From Eutypella sp. D-1 (taxonomy: Eukaryota; Ascomycota; Sordariomycetes; Xylariales; Diatrypaceae): a stretch of DNA of 64,000 nt. Positions 1 to 11,167 of the stretch are shown here, one piece after another. The position numbers and the translations under genes were made by a program. The DNA lies in contig JAJTTP010000009.1 in the NCBI GenBank assembly GCA_023313575.1, forward strand, positions 620,001-684,000, written 5' to 3'. How positions within the stretch are numbered: position 1 is the first letter of the stretch; each line of letters starts with the position of its first letter. Under the pieces are notes generated by a model, which worked only from the letters and a program-made list of their open reading frames with translations, had not been told where the DNA came from and made no database searches.

Positions 1-351
1 GCGAGCATCGTGGGCGTCAAGCCACTGCTGATGGGGCTGGGGCCCTGGCGCGCCATCCCCAAGGTATTCGAGCTCGCGGGCGGCCTGACCAAGGACGACG
101 TCGACATCTTCGAGATCAACGAGGCCTTCGCCAGCCAGTGCCTCTGGTGCGCCAAGGAGCTCGGCCTCGACCCCGCCAAGATCAACCCCAAGGGCGGCGC
201 CATCGCCTTCGGCCACCCCCTCGGCTGCACCGGCGCCCGCCAGGTCAGCACCCTGCTCTACGAGCTCCGCAGGCGCGGCGAGAAGATCGGCGTCACCAGC
301 ATGTGCATCGGCACCGGCATGGGCATGGCTGCCGTCTGGGTGGCTGAGTAA
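1..351 (+). CDS. 3-ketoacyl-CoA thiolase, C-terminal part (5' end outside window)
   Basis: This is the last 116 codons of an acetyl-CoA acyltransferase, open from the window edge to the TAA at 349-351. The thiolase C-terminal domain is clear: the NEAFA motif, the histidine motif GGAIAFGHPLGCTGARQ and the final catalytic-cysteine motif CIGTGMGMA. The enzyme cleaves 3-ketoacyl-CoA with CoA to release acetyl-CoA in fatty acid beta-oxidation. The GHPLGCTGARQ form is typical of degradative, peroxisomal thiolases. There is no C-terminal PTS1 (it ends WVAE), which fits the family because peroxisomal thiolases usually carry an N-terminal PTS2, not visible here. The gene converges on the cyclodeaminase-like gene whose stop is at 879. 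Family assignment is firm; the compartment is inferred. Confidence 0.93.
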   Translation, partial: ASIVGVKPLLMGLGPWRAIPKVFELAGGLTKDDVDIFEINEAFASQCLWCAKELGLDPAKINPKGGAIAFGHPLGCTGARQVSTLLYELRRRGEKIGVTSMCIGTGMGMAAVWVAE

Positions 352-878
352 AGCCCCCCAGTCTTGTCAGCAGCGAGGAGCAGGAGATGGAGCATCGGGA
401 GCACATTTTGCGTTGTGTGTAAGAATATGTATTGGGACGCATTTGCGATCAACCCATATCTTCCAGGTATATAGTAAACGGAAGGTTCAAGGAAATCTTT
501 TTTTACCATAGCATCTATTTTCCCGAACTATTGTGTATTTGAGTGCATGTTACAAGACCAGTAGCTGGCATAGCAAGCATCCAGTAATGCAACAAATTTC
601 ATGCCTTGCATGGAGGATAAGAATAGCAAGCTTTCTACAAAAGCGGTAGTAGTAGTAGTAATAGTAGTAGTAGTAGTAGTAGTACAGTGGTAGCTCTAAT
701 TTTACTGGTGCAGGGGCTCCCCGCAGTGACCCCTTCCTTTATGAAGTCTAAATGCAGTGGTTTTTTCTCTTCCTTTCTTTCTTTCCCATTCCAACTATGC
801 CCCTCGACGACGACCAAATAGATCAGCAGACTCTCTCACGCGCGCACACAGCGCAGCACAGCACAACACACCCCACCC
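352..878. other. Convergent 3' intergenic region with GTA microsatellite
   Basis: This stretch between two convergent genes holds the two 3' UTRs and an imperfect GTA/TAG trinucleotide repeat at 646-684. No coding signal was seen. Confidence 0.6.
646..684. repeat. (GTA)n microsatellite
   Basis: About thirteen tandem GTA/TAG units with one interruption near 661. Confidence 0.9.
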
Positions 879-2621
879 CTACGAGAAGTTCTTGACGACA
901 CTACCGACGCCCTTCTCGCGAGCGAGGCGCACGACCTCGTGGCCGACGACGAGGTCCATGAGCCCGAGGCCGACGCTCTTGTAGATGACGTTGCCCTCGC
1001 GGATCCAGCGAATGTGGTGGTCCTTGCGCTCCTCCCTCTCCCTCTCCTTCTCTCGTTCCCTGTCGCCGTCCTGCTGCAGTTGCTGCTCGCTGGAAGATGA
1101 CGAGGGCCGGCTGCCCGTGCGGCGGTGGAATAGCTTGTCCTTGACGCCCCGGTGCCGGCTGCCGCTGCGCGACGATGAGGACTGCGGCGGCGAGTGTGTG
1201 CCGTCTAGGTCCGCGGCCGCTAGCGCCGTCGCCATCGCGGAGCTGTTGTTGCCGCCGTCGAGGTCCAGCTTGTCGAGGGACTCGGATGTTGGCGTCTCGC
1301 TGACCGGCGTTGAGGCTTGCAACTCCTCCTCCTTGAGTTTGTGGATCATGACCAGTTCCCCGACCCTAACGGTTAAGAAGTACACGGTTATTAGCAACTG
1401 CGTTGCGCTGAGTGGTGCGGAAGGGGGCGGGCAGCTAGGAAAATATAGATAGAAAGAAAGAACAAACTTACTCGACAAGCTGGTTAGGTTGCAGTCCGGC
1501 CTCGATAAGCTCGCCGGCCTCCTTAAGCGCGCCGTCAAGGGTATCGACGACGATGACGCCGCCCTCCGTGGCGTGCTTGTAGTGGAGGTGCTTCGCGGAG
1601 CCGCCGCCCGTGGCCTGCAGCAGCAGCTCGCGGGGAATCTCGCGCATATTGGGCTTGTAGCTGCCGACGGCGACGATGAGCCTGCCCTTCCTACGGGCCT
1701 CGTAGTTCGTCAGGATCTCGGCGCTGAACAGATCCTCGGTGCTCGGCGTACAGCAGAAGATGACGTCCGCGTGCGTCAGGTACTCTGCCTGTTTTTTTGA
1801 TTGGACGCCCATGCCCCTTGTCAGCCGCTTTTTCTCGGCTCTGCCGCCATCCAATGAGCGTGATTAAAAGGGGAGGCTTTAAGATACTGACCTGCAGGCG
1901 CGAATAGTCGCCGTATCCCGGGGTCAGGAGGCTGAACTTCGCAGATGTCCAGCCCTCGCGCTCCTTGATGGGCTGCGGGACGGCGTGGAACTTCTTCAGT
2001 ATGTCCTTGGCGTTCTCGCTGAAGCGGCGGTTGATGATGTGGACGTGGCGCACGGTGTGGCCGCGGAACATCAGGGCGAGCCGCACGTGCCAGTACGCCT
2101 GCAGGCCCGAGCCGTAGACCACTAAAGTCTTGACCGACCGACGCCTAGTCAGAAGGAGGGTCGAGGCCAGCGCGGTCCGGAACGCGGTCAGCGTTTTGGC
2201 GTGCAGGAATCCCGTCGGCGGACCCTCCGGAGAGAACAGCGTCACGGACCCGCTCGGCTTGATGGCCGGAAGCGAGGGATCCGCATCGGGGCCGGAGAGC
2301 GTGACGACTGTGACCGTGTTATTTGGCTGCGTGGTGTGTCTCGAGGTAATTAATACAGATGTCAATGCCTCCTTACGTACCTTTTACACCATGGCCAGAC
2401 CGGTTCGCAGACGGCATAAACAGCGTCGTCGCGCCCGTGGCCTTGGAATGGATCACCGTCCGCTCCGGCTGGTGGATGAGGCCAGCGTCGATGGGCTGCT
2501 GGGCAGTCGAGTACTCATGGAGGGCAGAGCGGAGGCTTTCCAGCACCTCCTCGGCCTCGTTAATGGTGAGCGACTCGAGCAGAGCAGAGATCTGCTCGTT
2601 CGTGAGAATCGTCAACGACAT
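879..2621 (-). CDS. Ornithine cyclodeaminase / mu-crystallin family protein
   Basis: Four exons give an in-frame 486-residue protein: 2621-2381, 2307-1892, 1788-1472 and 1365-879. Donors are GTACGT, GTCAGT and GTAAGT, with AG acceptors; the first junction restores GVKVVTL, a family hallmark. Seen: an N-terminal substrate region, a Rossmann segment (VVYGSGLQAYWH, then ADVIFCCTPS) and the C-terminal NVIYKSVGLGLMDLVVG block. The family uses NAD(P)H and includes ornithine cyclodeaminase, alanine dehydrogenase and ketimine reductase, so the substrate cannot be assigned. Unusual: about 110 low-complexity residues (roughly 336-444), Ser-rich then Arg/Glu-rich, are inserted before the last conserved block, making the protein longer than the usual 330-370. 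ATG 2621 was chosen because it gives a normal N-terminus (MSLTILTNEQISALL). Confidence 0.88.
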
Positions 2622-4969
2622 GCTATGCTTCTGCTTCCAGAATTCTGTTGCCTCTCCGGTACCGGCCCGCTCGGCTTAATTTCAAATGGACGGGACTTGG
2701 AAACGATTTCCAGGTCGGTTTTTTACCGTCTCGTTCTCTCGTTCCCCTCGACAATTGGAATTTCTTAGCGAATACTGATCTCTCAGGTGAACCCCCAATG
2801 TCTCGATCAGATTCAAGTCGACAACAGTAAAGTTTTTTTTTTCTCTGCCTCGGGTATATCAGATGTGAAAAGAACACAGCCGATAAACGAGTTTCTTCTC
2901 CCTTCCCCTACCTCACTACCCAGCTAAGACACAGGGCGTTGCCAAGAACCGGATTACATGTAGTTACATATAGTTACGTCCACTATGGACCCTGATTGTA
3001 CTTAGTGATCGCTCCCTTAAGCCGTACCCGTGGACCCGAGACCACCCCGTAGACCTTGAATGAGTTTAAGGCTTGCCTCGACCGAGTCTAGATCCGTATG
3101 GGTTCAAGTATACATCACGGTTATGTCTTAAAAAAAAAAACTATTTGCAGTAACCTTATTGCTAACTCAGTCCTTACTCGTACGACATTGCTCACTTTCT
3201 GGCGTTTTAGAAAGTCCCTACCTCCTAGCCTAAACGACATATGAACCCCGCAATGGTATGTAGCTATGCTTAAGGGCTCGCTGAGGGGCAACTCGCGCTT
3301 ATTTGCATACATTAGGCGGATTAGGTAAGGGCGTAAGTAGGCAATTATGAGGTAGGTGAACAACTCCAGCGTTTGTACGTCATTAACTGCGTAGTACATA
3401 GCTCCAGACATCTTCTCCAGCTAGGAGGTAAGTAAGACATTGGTTGGCTAGTCCCGCCTTTTCCTATAAAGGCAACTCTGAGGACCATTCTGGCCAGTCA
3501 AACACGACATGTCCATATAATAACGACCTCAAGAGATAGAGAGAGAGAGACAGAGAGAGTATCATGGATGGCTACCGGGTGCAGGGTTAGGGTTAGGGTT
3601 ATAGATATTACAATTTAACAAGAACTTGCCACCCCGTTAAAGATCAGCCCTAGAGTTCCTAGGTAAGAATTCCCATACTGCCATCATACGCCGGTGGTCA
3701 TTTCTGCGTATTTTCCATTTCACACGCCTACATTGGAAAGAAGGGTTGGGAAGGAGGTGTGTGTAAGTAAATACGGCAAAGTACTACTATGTTAACAGCT
3801 TCAACGAAACCTCCACCTAAAAGAGTCCTCCTCTCTTCATCCTGCATACTTTAGGATAGGGGAGCCCGAGAGTCAGTGCAACCTCCTCCCAATTATCACA
3901 TGCATCGAACGATACCAACCCAAACCAAAAGAATGGGAACAAAACCAGGTACGTGCGACGAACGAGGCCACATGCCGGATAGCCCGAATCCTTCCTCTTA
4001 CGTGCGTGTGTCTTCGCCTTCCCCTTGCAGTGGACGTAACTCATAGTGAGGTAGATACGGCCGTATCAAAGCAGCAGGCAGACAGACAGACAAACGTCGT
4101 CGCCTCATCCATTCCGCGCGTCAACAAAGTGGGTGTGGGCCCTTGCCTTGCAGGAGGGAAGACCACGCATGCCGCCGCCGCCGCACCATGCTGGGGCAGA
4201 TCCTCTCTGCAAGGTGATTCAAGCAAGTTATGTATCTATGTGATTATTTAGCACCCGCACCCAGGTTTACCTACCTACCTAGCCATCATCACTATGTATT
4301 TACGATTTCACACGCAAGCGGTAATACGGCAATTGGGGGGGGGGGTCAAGGATAGATTTGGATTTCGGTGATCGGCCCCCAATCATCTCATCACCTCATC
4401 ACATCGCATACGCACCACCTGCACACACCCCTTAAACGACTAATTTCCCTCTCTGGAGGACCCTAAGTAAGTCTTTGAGAACTCCGCCCGCCCGCCCACT
4501 GACCGGCAAACCACAGGCAGTTTAATCGGCCGGTCCCCTTGAAACCCACCATTCCACTCCGGTGTCCGAAAGCCGTTTCCCCCTTGTATGGCGCCGATAT
4601 TGATACCGCTATCGTCCTGTTCTGTGTTATCCTAAGCCTATGCCGTGCACCCACCCGTACCCTTGGGGCAGAAAGATAGAAAGAAGAAACATCCTTGTCT
4701 CAATAATAACCATGTCCTGTTTTTGCCTGCTTTGCTTTTTCTCGCTTATATACCTAGACGAAAACGCCAACGCCGTGCCGTGTGTTATCAAGGAAAAGAA
4801 CCGGCCAAAATCCAAGCAAGACCTAATTCCCTAATCCAATGGCAATGTAGAATATGCGTTATGTATGCAAGTTAAGTATGTTGTAATCCCAAACACCCGC
4901 GCCTCAATCGCGACGATTTCCAACCCTCCCTGCCCCCCGACGGGGCTCTTACTAGCGGTCCCACGCTAT
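2622..4969. other. Gene-poor intergenic region
   Basis: About 2.3 kb without a supportable gene. It contains a short interstitial telomere-type repeat (3583-3601), a GA-rich tract at 3532-3559 and homopolymer runs. The small open frames, for example on the minus strand at 3121-3411, have no recognisable domains. Confidence 0.5.
3583..3601 (+). repeat. Interstitial telomere-type repeat (about three TTAGGG units)
   Basis: Three consecutive AGGGTT units match the TTAGGG telomere repeat used by most filamentous fungi. They lie internally between unique sequences, so this is an interstitial copy rather than a chromosome end. Confidence 0.75.
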
Positions 4970-6468
4970 TCACGCGGAGGCCTGCATGGCAGCGGCGCCG
5001 TCGCCCCTGAAGACGAGCCGAGCGTGGCGGCCTCTAACGACGGCGCCGGGCTCGGGCACGGAGTCGATGGAGGCGCCGCCCTTCTTACAGGTGCCAATGC
5101 CGAGGTCGCGGACGCGGCCGGAGGCGATGTCAAAGAGGGTGCCGTGAACCTGGAGGCCGCGGTTCTCGATGGCGTCGCGGACGGCGGTATTAGCCATAAT
5201 GGCGGCAACGCCGGCGTCGACGTTGAGTTCGGCGATGCGAATGGCACGGCGTCCCTCGTCGGTGATGGCGTCGAGCTCTTCGGCGTGGGCGGCGCGCAGG
5301 GCCCGGAGCGGCGTCAGCCAGAGGTCGAGCACACCACCGACACTAGTACCGGCCAGCGCCGCCTTGGCGCCGCCGCACTCGCTGTGCCCGCACACCACCA
5401 CGTGCCGGACCCGCAGGTGCACCACCGCGTACTCAATCACGGCTGCTGTGTTGATGTCCGTCGGCGATACGATGTTGGCGATGTTGCGGTGCACGAAGAC
5501 GTCTCCCGGCTGTAGCCCCAGGATTGTCGTCTCCGGACAGCGCGAGTCGGAACACCCGAGCCAGACTACTCATTGATGGCCCCCACTCATGTGTTAGCCT
5601 TCTTTTTCTTCCTTTTTTTCTTCTCTTCTTCCATTATAAACAATTTACATAATGCGAAAAGCTTATTGCTCTGAACGTCGATCCGCACCTGGATCCATTC
5701 CCGCTGCGTATCTTGCATTGGCCAATGGGCCGCTAGCAATGCCGCGCGCGGGCGTGGGATTCGCCGTACCCCCAGAAGATGCCAAGGTAATTAAGCGTGG
5801 GCGTCCATCCAAGGGGTCTGGGGGTCCAAGGTTGTTGAGGCGTGCCAAGATCGCCAAGGCGAGCTTGACCTGAACGCAGGCGGCGGCGGATCACATGATG
5901 GGTGCGATAAATTACACCAAGAAAGATGGACGTATTCGAGAAATGAGAGAATGGGGAGAAGGGGGAGGGGACCAGAAAAGTTGGTAAAAGAGAAATAACG
6001 TACGGATGTCAGGAGCCTGTCCCGATGCGAGGCGCGTGAAGAACTCAGGGTTCTGGTGACCCTTATAACCAGCCCATGCCGAGTTGGACGAGAGCGCGTA
6101 CATGAAGGGATCCTCTGCATTTTCGTGGTGATGTGTCAGCGTTATTGATGATAATAAGAAACGTGCACCATTCTTATTTAAGGACCCCGCCCCTTATTTT
6201 TATCTAGACGACGCAAGCGAGATCTCCATTGTAGATTTGGACAGATTGGACAGATTGGATTGGGGGGATTGGGGCGAGGCGGAAGGGGGGGAGGGGAGAG
6301 ATCTCAGCGAATCTCAAAAGGGGGATCCACTATCTCTGGGCACTTTTGCTTGGTTGGGGTTGGGACGTAAGGCAGAACGGGGGTTTTCTCCTTCTCTTCG
6401 GTACTTAAGCTTTAGCGGGGCGGGACGATGTAAGCGAAACATCAATACTTACGACCTGGAGGTGCCAT
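4970..6468 (-). CDS. Beta-class carbonic anhydrase
   Basis: Three exons, 6468-6453, 6114-6004 and 5565-4970, give 240 residues. The zinc enzyme interconverts CO2 and bicarbonate. The ligands are visible: Cys47 in LGCSDSR (with Asp49 and Arg51), His103 and Cys106 in CGHSECGG. The conserved PETTILGLQPGDVFVHRN block follows directly. The exon 2/3 junction restores PDILWLGCSD exactly, so that splice is secure. The first exon (ATG plus 13 bases, donor GTAAGT) is inferred from phase and from the donor/acceptor pair; the conserved part starts at MYALSSNSAWAGYK, so translation from the ATG at 6103 is an alternative. Both introns are long for a fungus, 338 and 438 bases. No targeting signal is evident, so a cytosolic enzyme is likely. 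Confidence 0.9.
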
Positions 6469-7712
6469 CTCTTCTTCGTGTCACGATTTGTGTCGAGTTC
6501 TTCTCGCCCTGAACTCGTCGTCGTAAGAATGAAACCTCCGCCTCGTTGATGAGGGGGTAGGTGTGCCGATTTCCGTCACTAAACGCGTATTGTCTATTAT
6601 ATGAAATAGGTGTGCGGTTTCGAGCGAGCGATCTCGTGTATAAGCCGTCGGGGTATTCCGAGTCCTGACAAGCCGCCGCTATGATGGTTATAGTTATGCA
6701 GCCCCCCCTGTAGCCGCTGATTCCGCCGCAGTAGTTTAGCAGGGAAGAAATAAAAGAGTAAGGATTACTACGAGCGACAGCCGTACACCCTCTAGAAAGG
6801 GAGAGAAGGGTAGGAGGTAGGAGAAGGAAAAGGGGGAAGGCCCTTTCTGCTAGGTAAGAGGTGGTAGAAGATTCCTTTCTGAGGACCGAGTACAGGATTT
6901 CTCAGGGAACCCCCGTGTTCTTTTTCGATGTTTGTCTCTTTGTTGTTGTTGTTTTCCCACACTCTCTCGCACGTGCGCCGAGCAGGAGGAACGCCCAGCC
7001 GGGACGAGACGAGGGAAATTGTGGCCGGTATGGCAGTACAAAGATCTCACCGTGTCTCTGGAGGGGGGGCGTAGTAGGACAAATGACCCAATAGAGTAAG
7101 TCGATGCGAGCGAACAGCACAAGTAACCCAGACACAAGGTGTGTTGTGAGAAGTGCAAAGAAGACAGCACGGGATACGATGTATGGGGGCGAATGTGTGT
7201 ACAAACTAGTCAATAGGTGATTCGATGATGGTATAAAGGAGGACGAAATCGAGAAGAATGCAAGAGGAGAGGCTCAAGGGTTCTTTAAAAAAAAATACTG
7301 AGTCTAGGGAGGGAACCGCAGATCTAACAATGCTCACAGAAGGGGACGGATTTCGAGCCCCGTCGCACGTGCGGTGCGGTGGTTCTACGCACAGGGTTAT
7401 CGAGTGGATGAAGCGAAACCAACATGCGAATCACATAACGTCCAACGGGTGTGCAAGTGTTATATCTGAGGGGCGATCTGAGAGAGGGGGGGATCTTGGG
7501 AAAGGGGATCCATCCAACAAGTCAGTTCCGCGGGTGCACCTTCTATTTTGAAGGTTTCGCGAGAGTATTTAACTCCTCCCCATCCACCCTTTCCCCCTTC
7601 CCTCCCCCTTCTCTAGCCCATCTACCTAGGTACCGTCTAGCTAGAAAACCCCTGTGGCTTGCTTGCCTTGAGTTCAGGGGTGGAATCCATGAGAAGGCTT
7701 GGAAGGGTGGAA

Positions 7713-7729
7713 GGGGGGGGGGGGGGGGG
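7713..7729 (+). repeat. Poly-G run (G17)
   Basis: Uninterrupted run of 17 G; likely length-variable and prone to sequencing error. Confidence 0.9.
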
Positions 7730-8039
7730 AGAGGTGAGGAGAAGGGATACTCGTAACTCCGGGGAGTGGATGTTCGTGATACTATGTGGTGGATGGGAAA
7801 CGATAGTCGTTATTACCCAAGAACGGTTTTAGTTCTTGGCAAACCCTTGGCCTTTGGTGGCCAACTGGATCTGTCGCGAACCCTGTCCTCTTTGTTAGTT
7901 GGTTATCAAGAAGCAGGACCCTGTTTATTTTATTTTAGTCTAAAATGATGACTGCTCGAACTACTGCGGACTCTTTTAGGCAACGTTTTGTGTATGTAAG
8001 TAGTGGGCATTGGCAAGCCCGCCGGGGCTTGCTTTGCTT

Positions 8040-8054
8040 GGGGGGGGGGGGGGG
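8040..8054 (+). repeat. Poly-G run (G15)
   Basis: Uninterrupted run of 15 G. Confidence 0.9.
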
Positions 8055-8626
8055 ATGAAACTTTGTGCATAACAGGCATATCAGAGGGCTGTATCGGAGA
8101 ACGTGGCAGCTTCGGACCCCGGCCGCCGCCGCCAAACAAAAAACCTTGGAAGGCTTGACTTTTTTGACCGATAAGTGAGTGAGTGACGAGCGACTTACTG
8201 AGTGATTGACCGCCCACCCGCCAGCCGCGCCGCATGCCTAGCCGTAGGTATCATCATGCCCATGCCACGCCCATGCCCATGTCGATACAATACATACATA
8301 CCCCATTATCCCCCCTTGTCCACCATTCATTCAGCCATTGGTGCACCCCCCCCCTTCCCCCTCCTCAACATAAACTCGGGGCAAAGTGCGAATCAAACTT
8401 CGGCTTCCCGTTCAGCGCGGGCGACTCAGCACCCGCCAAGCCGAGGCCAAGGCGGATCGCAGCAGAACTATATAAAAGCGGCTGGATGGATTATCCCGAT
8501 ATTTGCAAACAACGAATGAGCGAGAGCGCCTTTGGTTGTACTTCTTCGCCTTGAAGAAGAGAGAAAAAAGCGAACGTGGGGAGGGACTATGAGAGCGAGA
8601 GAGCGAAACCGCGAGAGACGACACAA

Positions 8627-8648
8627 AGAGAGAGAGAGAGAGAGAGAA
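8627..8648 (+). repeat. (GA)n microsatellite
   Basis: Dinucleotide AG/GA repeat within a wider purine-rich stretch at 8520-8700. Confidence 0.85.
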
Positions 8649-9401
8649 AGAAATGATATCAGTGAGGGGAGGGGGGAAAGGGGGGCCAGCGCGAAGAAGC
8701 GACGTGGATACCCTCCTAACCACCGAAGAAGAAATCCCTCTGACATAGATAGGTAGAAGCTCTGAAGTTTTTAACACACTGTCCGTATGGATATCTCTCC
8801 ATTTTGGGAATGTTTAGCCTACCCAGTTTCATCGCTCTACCGCCTTGCCAAGCTTTCTTGCTTCCCTGGGGGGGAAGCCTGGGATAGGTTTGAACATGTC
8901 GGTGAAATCATCTTAATGATTCCTTTCTGATTCGCAATCTGATATGCGATCAGTGGGGCCGAAGTGCCGTAATCCGACACTCCGACTGGGCTATTCAAGC
9001 CAGTCAGCAACCTGGTCTAAGCAAACAAGCTATTCGAACCCTTGTCCCGGGCCCGGGTTAACGTGCCCGTCTTACGCTTAAATATGCACGCGACCAGGCC
9101 TTCTTTACAAGGGAGCTGGGGGAGTTAGTTTTATGTTAAGATGCGACTATTGGGATATACCATTTGCACATATTGGGATTAGGTACGACGATCTAGGGTT
9201 TTTTAATCATTGGCTCGATCAATCAATCATCTTCACATTGCTCGTCGGTAGAAGTCTGAGAAACGGAGTAGCTGTAAGGCTCAAATCCATAATGGTTGGT
9301 ATTCCATTTTATCCTCACCCAACGCCGGAACTGTGCAAAGCTAGAAAACTCCCCCCTCCCTTGACCGTGACCTTGACCGAACGCAATGCTTAGACTTTTT
9401 C

Positions 9402-10584
9402 TTAGACCTTGATGGCAGACTCCAGAGCCTTCTTCTTCTTCTCGATACGAGTGTTGGCCTTGGCGCCCATGATACCACCACCCCATTGCCGCCTGGCGTT
9501 CTCGCTGTTAGCCAGGTAGCCAGACTGGATGGCGCTGACGAGCTTGGAGAGCTCGTTCTTGTCCTCGGAGCGGACCTCAGTGACGGCGAGGACGGCAGCA
9601 GTCTAATTTCATGTTAGTAAAAAAAAAGATCCAAATAACATTAAATTGAGATTTCTTTCATGCGCACCTTCTTGTGGACGACAGTTCCGAGGCGGGCCTT
9701 GCCCTTGACAATGGCATAGGGGACACCCATCTTGCGGCAAAGAGCAGGCAGGAAGATGACCAGCTCAATGGGGTCAACATCGTTAGGGATGAGGACAAGA
9801 GAAGCCTTCTTGTTCTCGATCAGGCCAACAACGTGGTTGAGACCATACTTGACAGCATAGGGCTTCTTGCTGACATCCTCCTTCTTCTTGCCCTCCTTAA
9901 CGGCGGTAGCCTCCTTAAGGAGACGCTCCTTCTTCTCGGCCTTGGTCTCAGGGCGGTACTTGTTCAGGAGCTTGAAAGCCTGGGCGGCGGTGTTGCGGTC
10001 GAGAACGTGCTGGAACTGGGAGATCGCAGGAGGCACCTTGAGGCGCATGTTGATGATCTTGCGCTGGCGCTGAAGACGGACATACTCGGGCCACTTCACC
10101 ATACGGGAGAGGTTGCGACGGGGCTGGATGTCCTGGCCGATGCCGAAGTTGCGAGGCTTCTTCTCGAGGAGAGGGTTCTGAACCAGAATCAGCATCCAAG
10201 GGGGAGTTCACAATCAAGGGTTATTGGGGGAAAAAAGACAATTTACTCACCTTGGGGGCCTTCTTCGAGCTCGCCTTGGACGAACCGAAGGGGGCCGGGG
10301 CGGCCTTCTTTCCGGACTTGGGAGGCTATCATTGAGGAAGAAGACATCAGCTAATGTGTTCCATTGACTGCATGTCTTTCTTGAACTCTAGAGAGATTGA
10401 TCGCAAGTGGCATTTCTGCACACTGAATACGAAACAAATCTCAAGCCAGATCATCACCTGCGTCTGTCCGAAGACGACGAGGCGGGAAAATATGGACGTC
10501 TCAACGAGCTGAGAGCCATAGATAATTTAAAATCATTGGACTGTGCCGAAGCACGTCCGTATCAGATATTCAGGAGCTTACCAT
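9402..10584 (-). CDS. RPL8: 60S ribosomal protein eL8 (L7a family)
   Basis: Four coding exons, 10584-10582, 10325-10251, 10177-9668 and 9602-9402, give 262 residues, the usual length for fungal eL8. The first coding exon is the start codon alone, followed by GTAAGC. Exon 2 encodes [14 protein letters not shown], exon 3 the L7Ae-fold RNA-binding core ([17 protein letters not shown], then [18 protein letters not shown]), and exon 4 the C-terminal helix ending ESAIKV. The protein belongs to the large ribosomal subunit and binds 25S rRNA; its core shares the L7Ae/L30e fold. The gene diverges from the Ncs6 gene, with 583 bases between the start codons. Intron-rich 5' ends are common in fungal ribosomal protein genes. 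Identification is firm. Confidence 0.96.
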
Positions 10585-11167
10585 GATGATCGTTGGGCGT
10601 GAGGTCGTATTGTGGTGAGGATGTCGACCGTTTGGATGTTGCTGGAGAGGAATGAGGAGGAATGTAAAGAAACTTTTTTTTTGCTTGAAAGTTCATAGCA
10701 CCCGATAAATGGGAGGCTCGAAATTCTTTGTGGGAAGCTACAGGCTTAACTAGTAGGGCTTGCGGGGTGGGCGGCAGAATATCGGAATTTTCGATAAAGG
10801 TTTTACTTGGCTGAGCTAGACCATAAGTGGCATAGATTTTATTGCTGGTCTTGTGCTGGTCTTGTGCTAGCCTCGTTATCAGTTGATAACGTTATCGGAG
10901 CGCTTTCTCGGTGCCAGCTGACTGCCAGCTGAGTAGCAGCCCAAGGTTGCCTGCCTTGCTTCAATGTTGCTACTTAGGCAGTACCTTGGATAAGGTAGGC
11001 CCCACTAAGGTTTCCCATAGCATTCTGAAGGAGAAGGTTTGAGTCAACAACTGCAGTGGAATGCGTTATTGAAATCTTCACAAGTCTTCAATTTATTTGG
11101 ATCGCTATCATCGCTAAAGCGTAGACAGCAAGTTTCAGCCAAGTGTCTTGCTACGGTATCCTCCAAG
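10585..11167. promoter_or_regulatory. Bidirectional promoter region of eL8 and Ncs6
   Basis: 583 bases separate the two divergent start codons and must contain both 5' leaders. No specific transcription factor site can be assigned with confidence. The assignment as promoter rests on position only. Confidence 0.5.

Larger units (their letters stand above)
6469..9401. other. Gene-poor intergenic region with homopolymer and GA tracts
   Basis: About 2.9 kb with no supportable gene. It contains G17 at 7713-7729, G15 at 8040-8054, a GA repeat near 8627-8648 and one copy of the palindrome TACCTAGGTA (7623-7632). Many poly-G/poly-C interruptions and the lack of any domain-bearing frame argue against coding. 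Confidence 0.55.

Noticed and set aside
3121..3411. 96-codon minus-strand frame with hydrophobic stretch
   Set aside because: No family resemblance, and it lies in decayed, gene-poor sequence.
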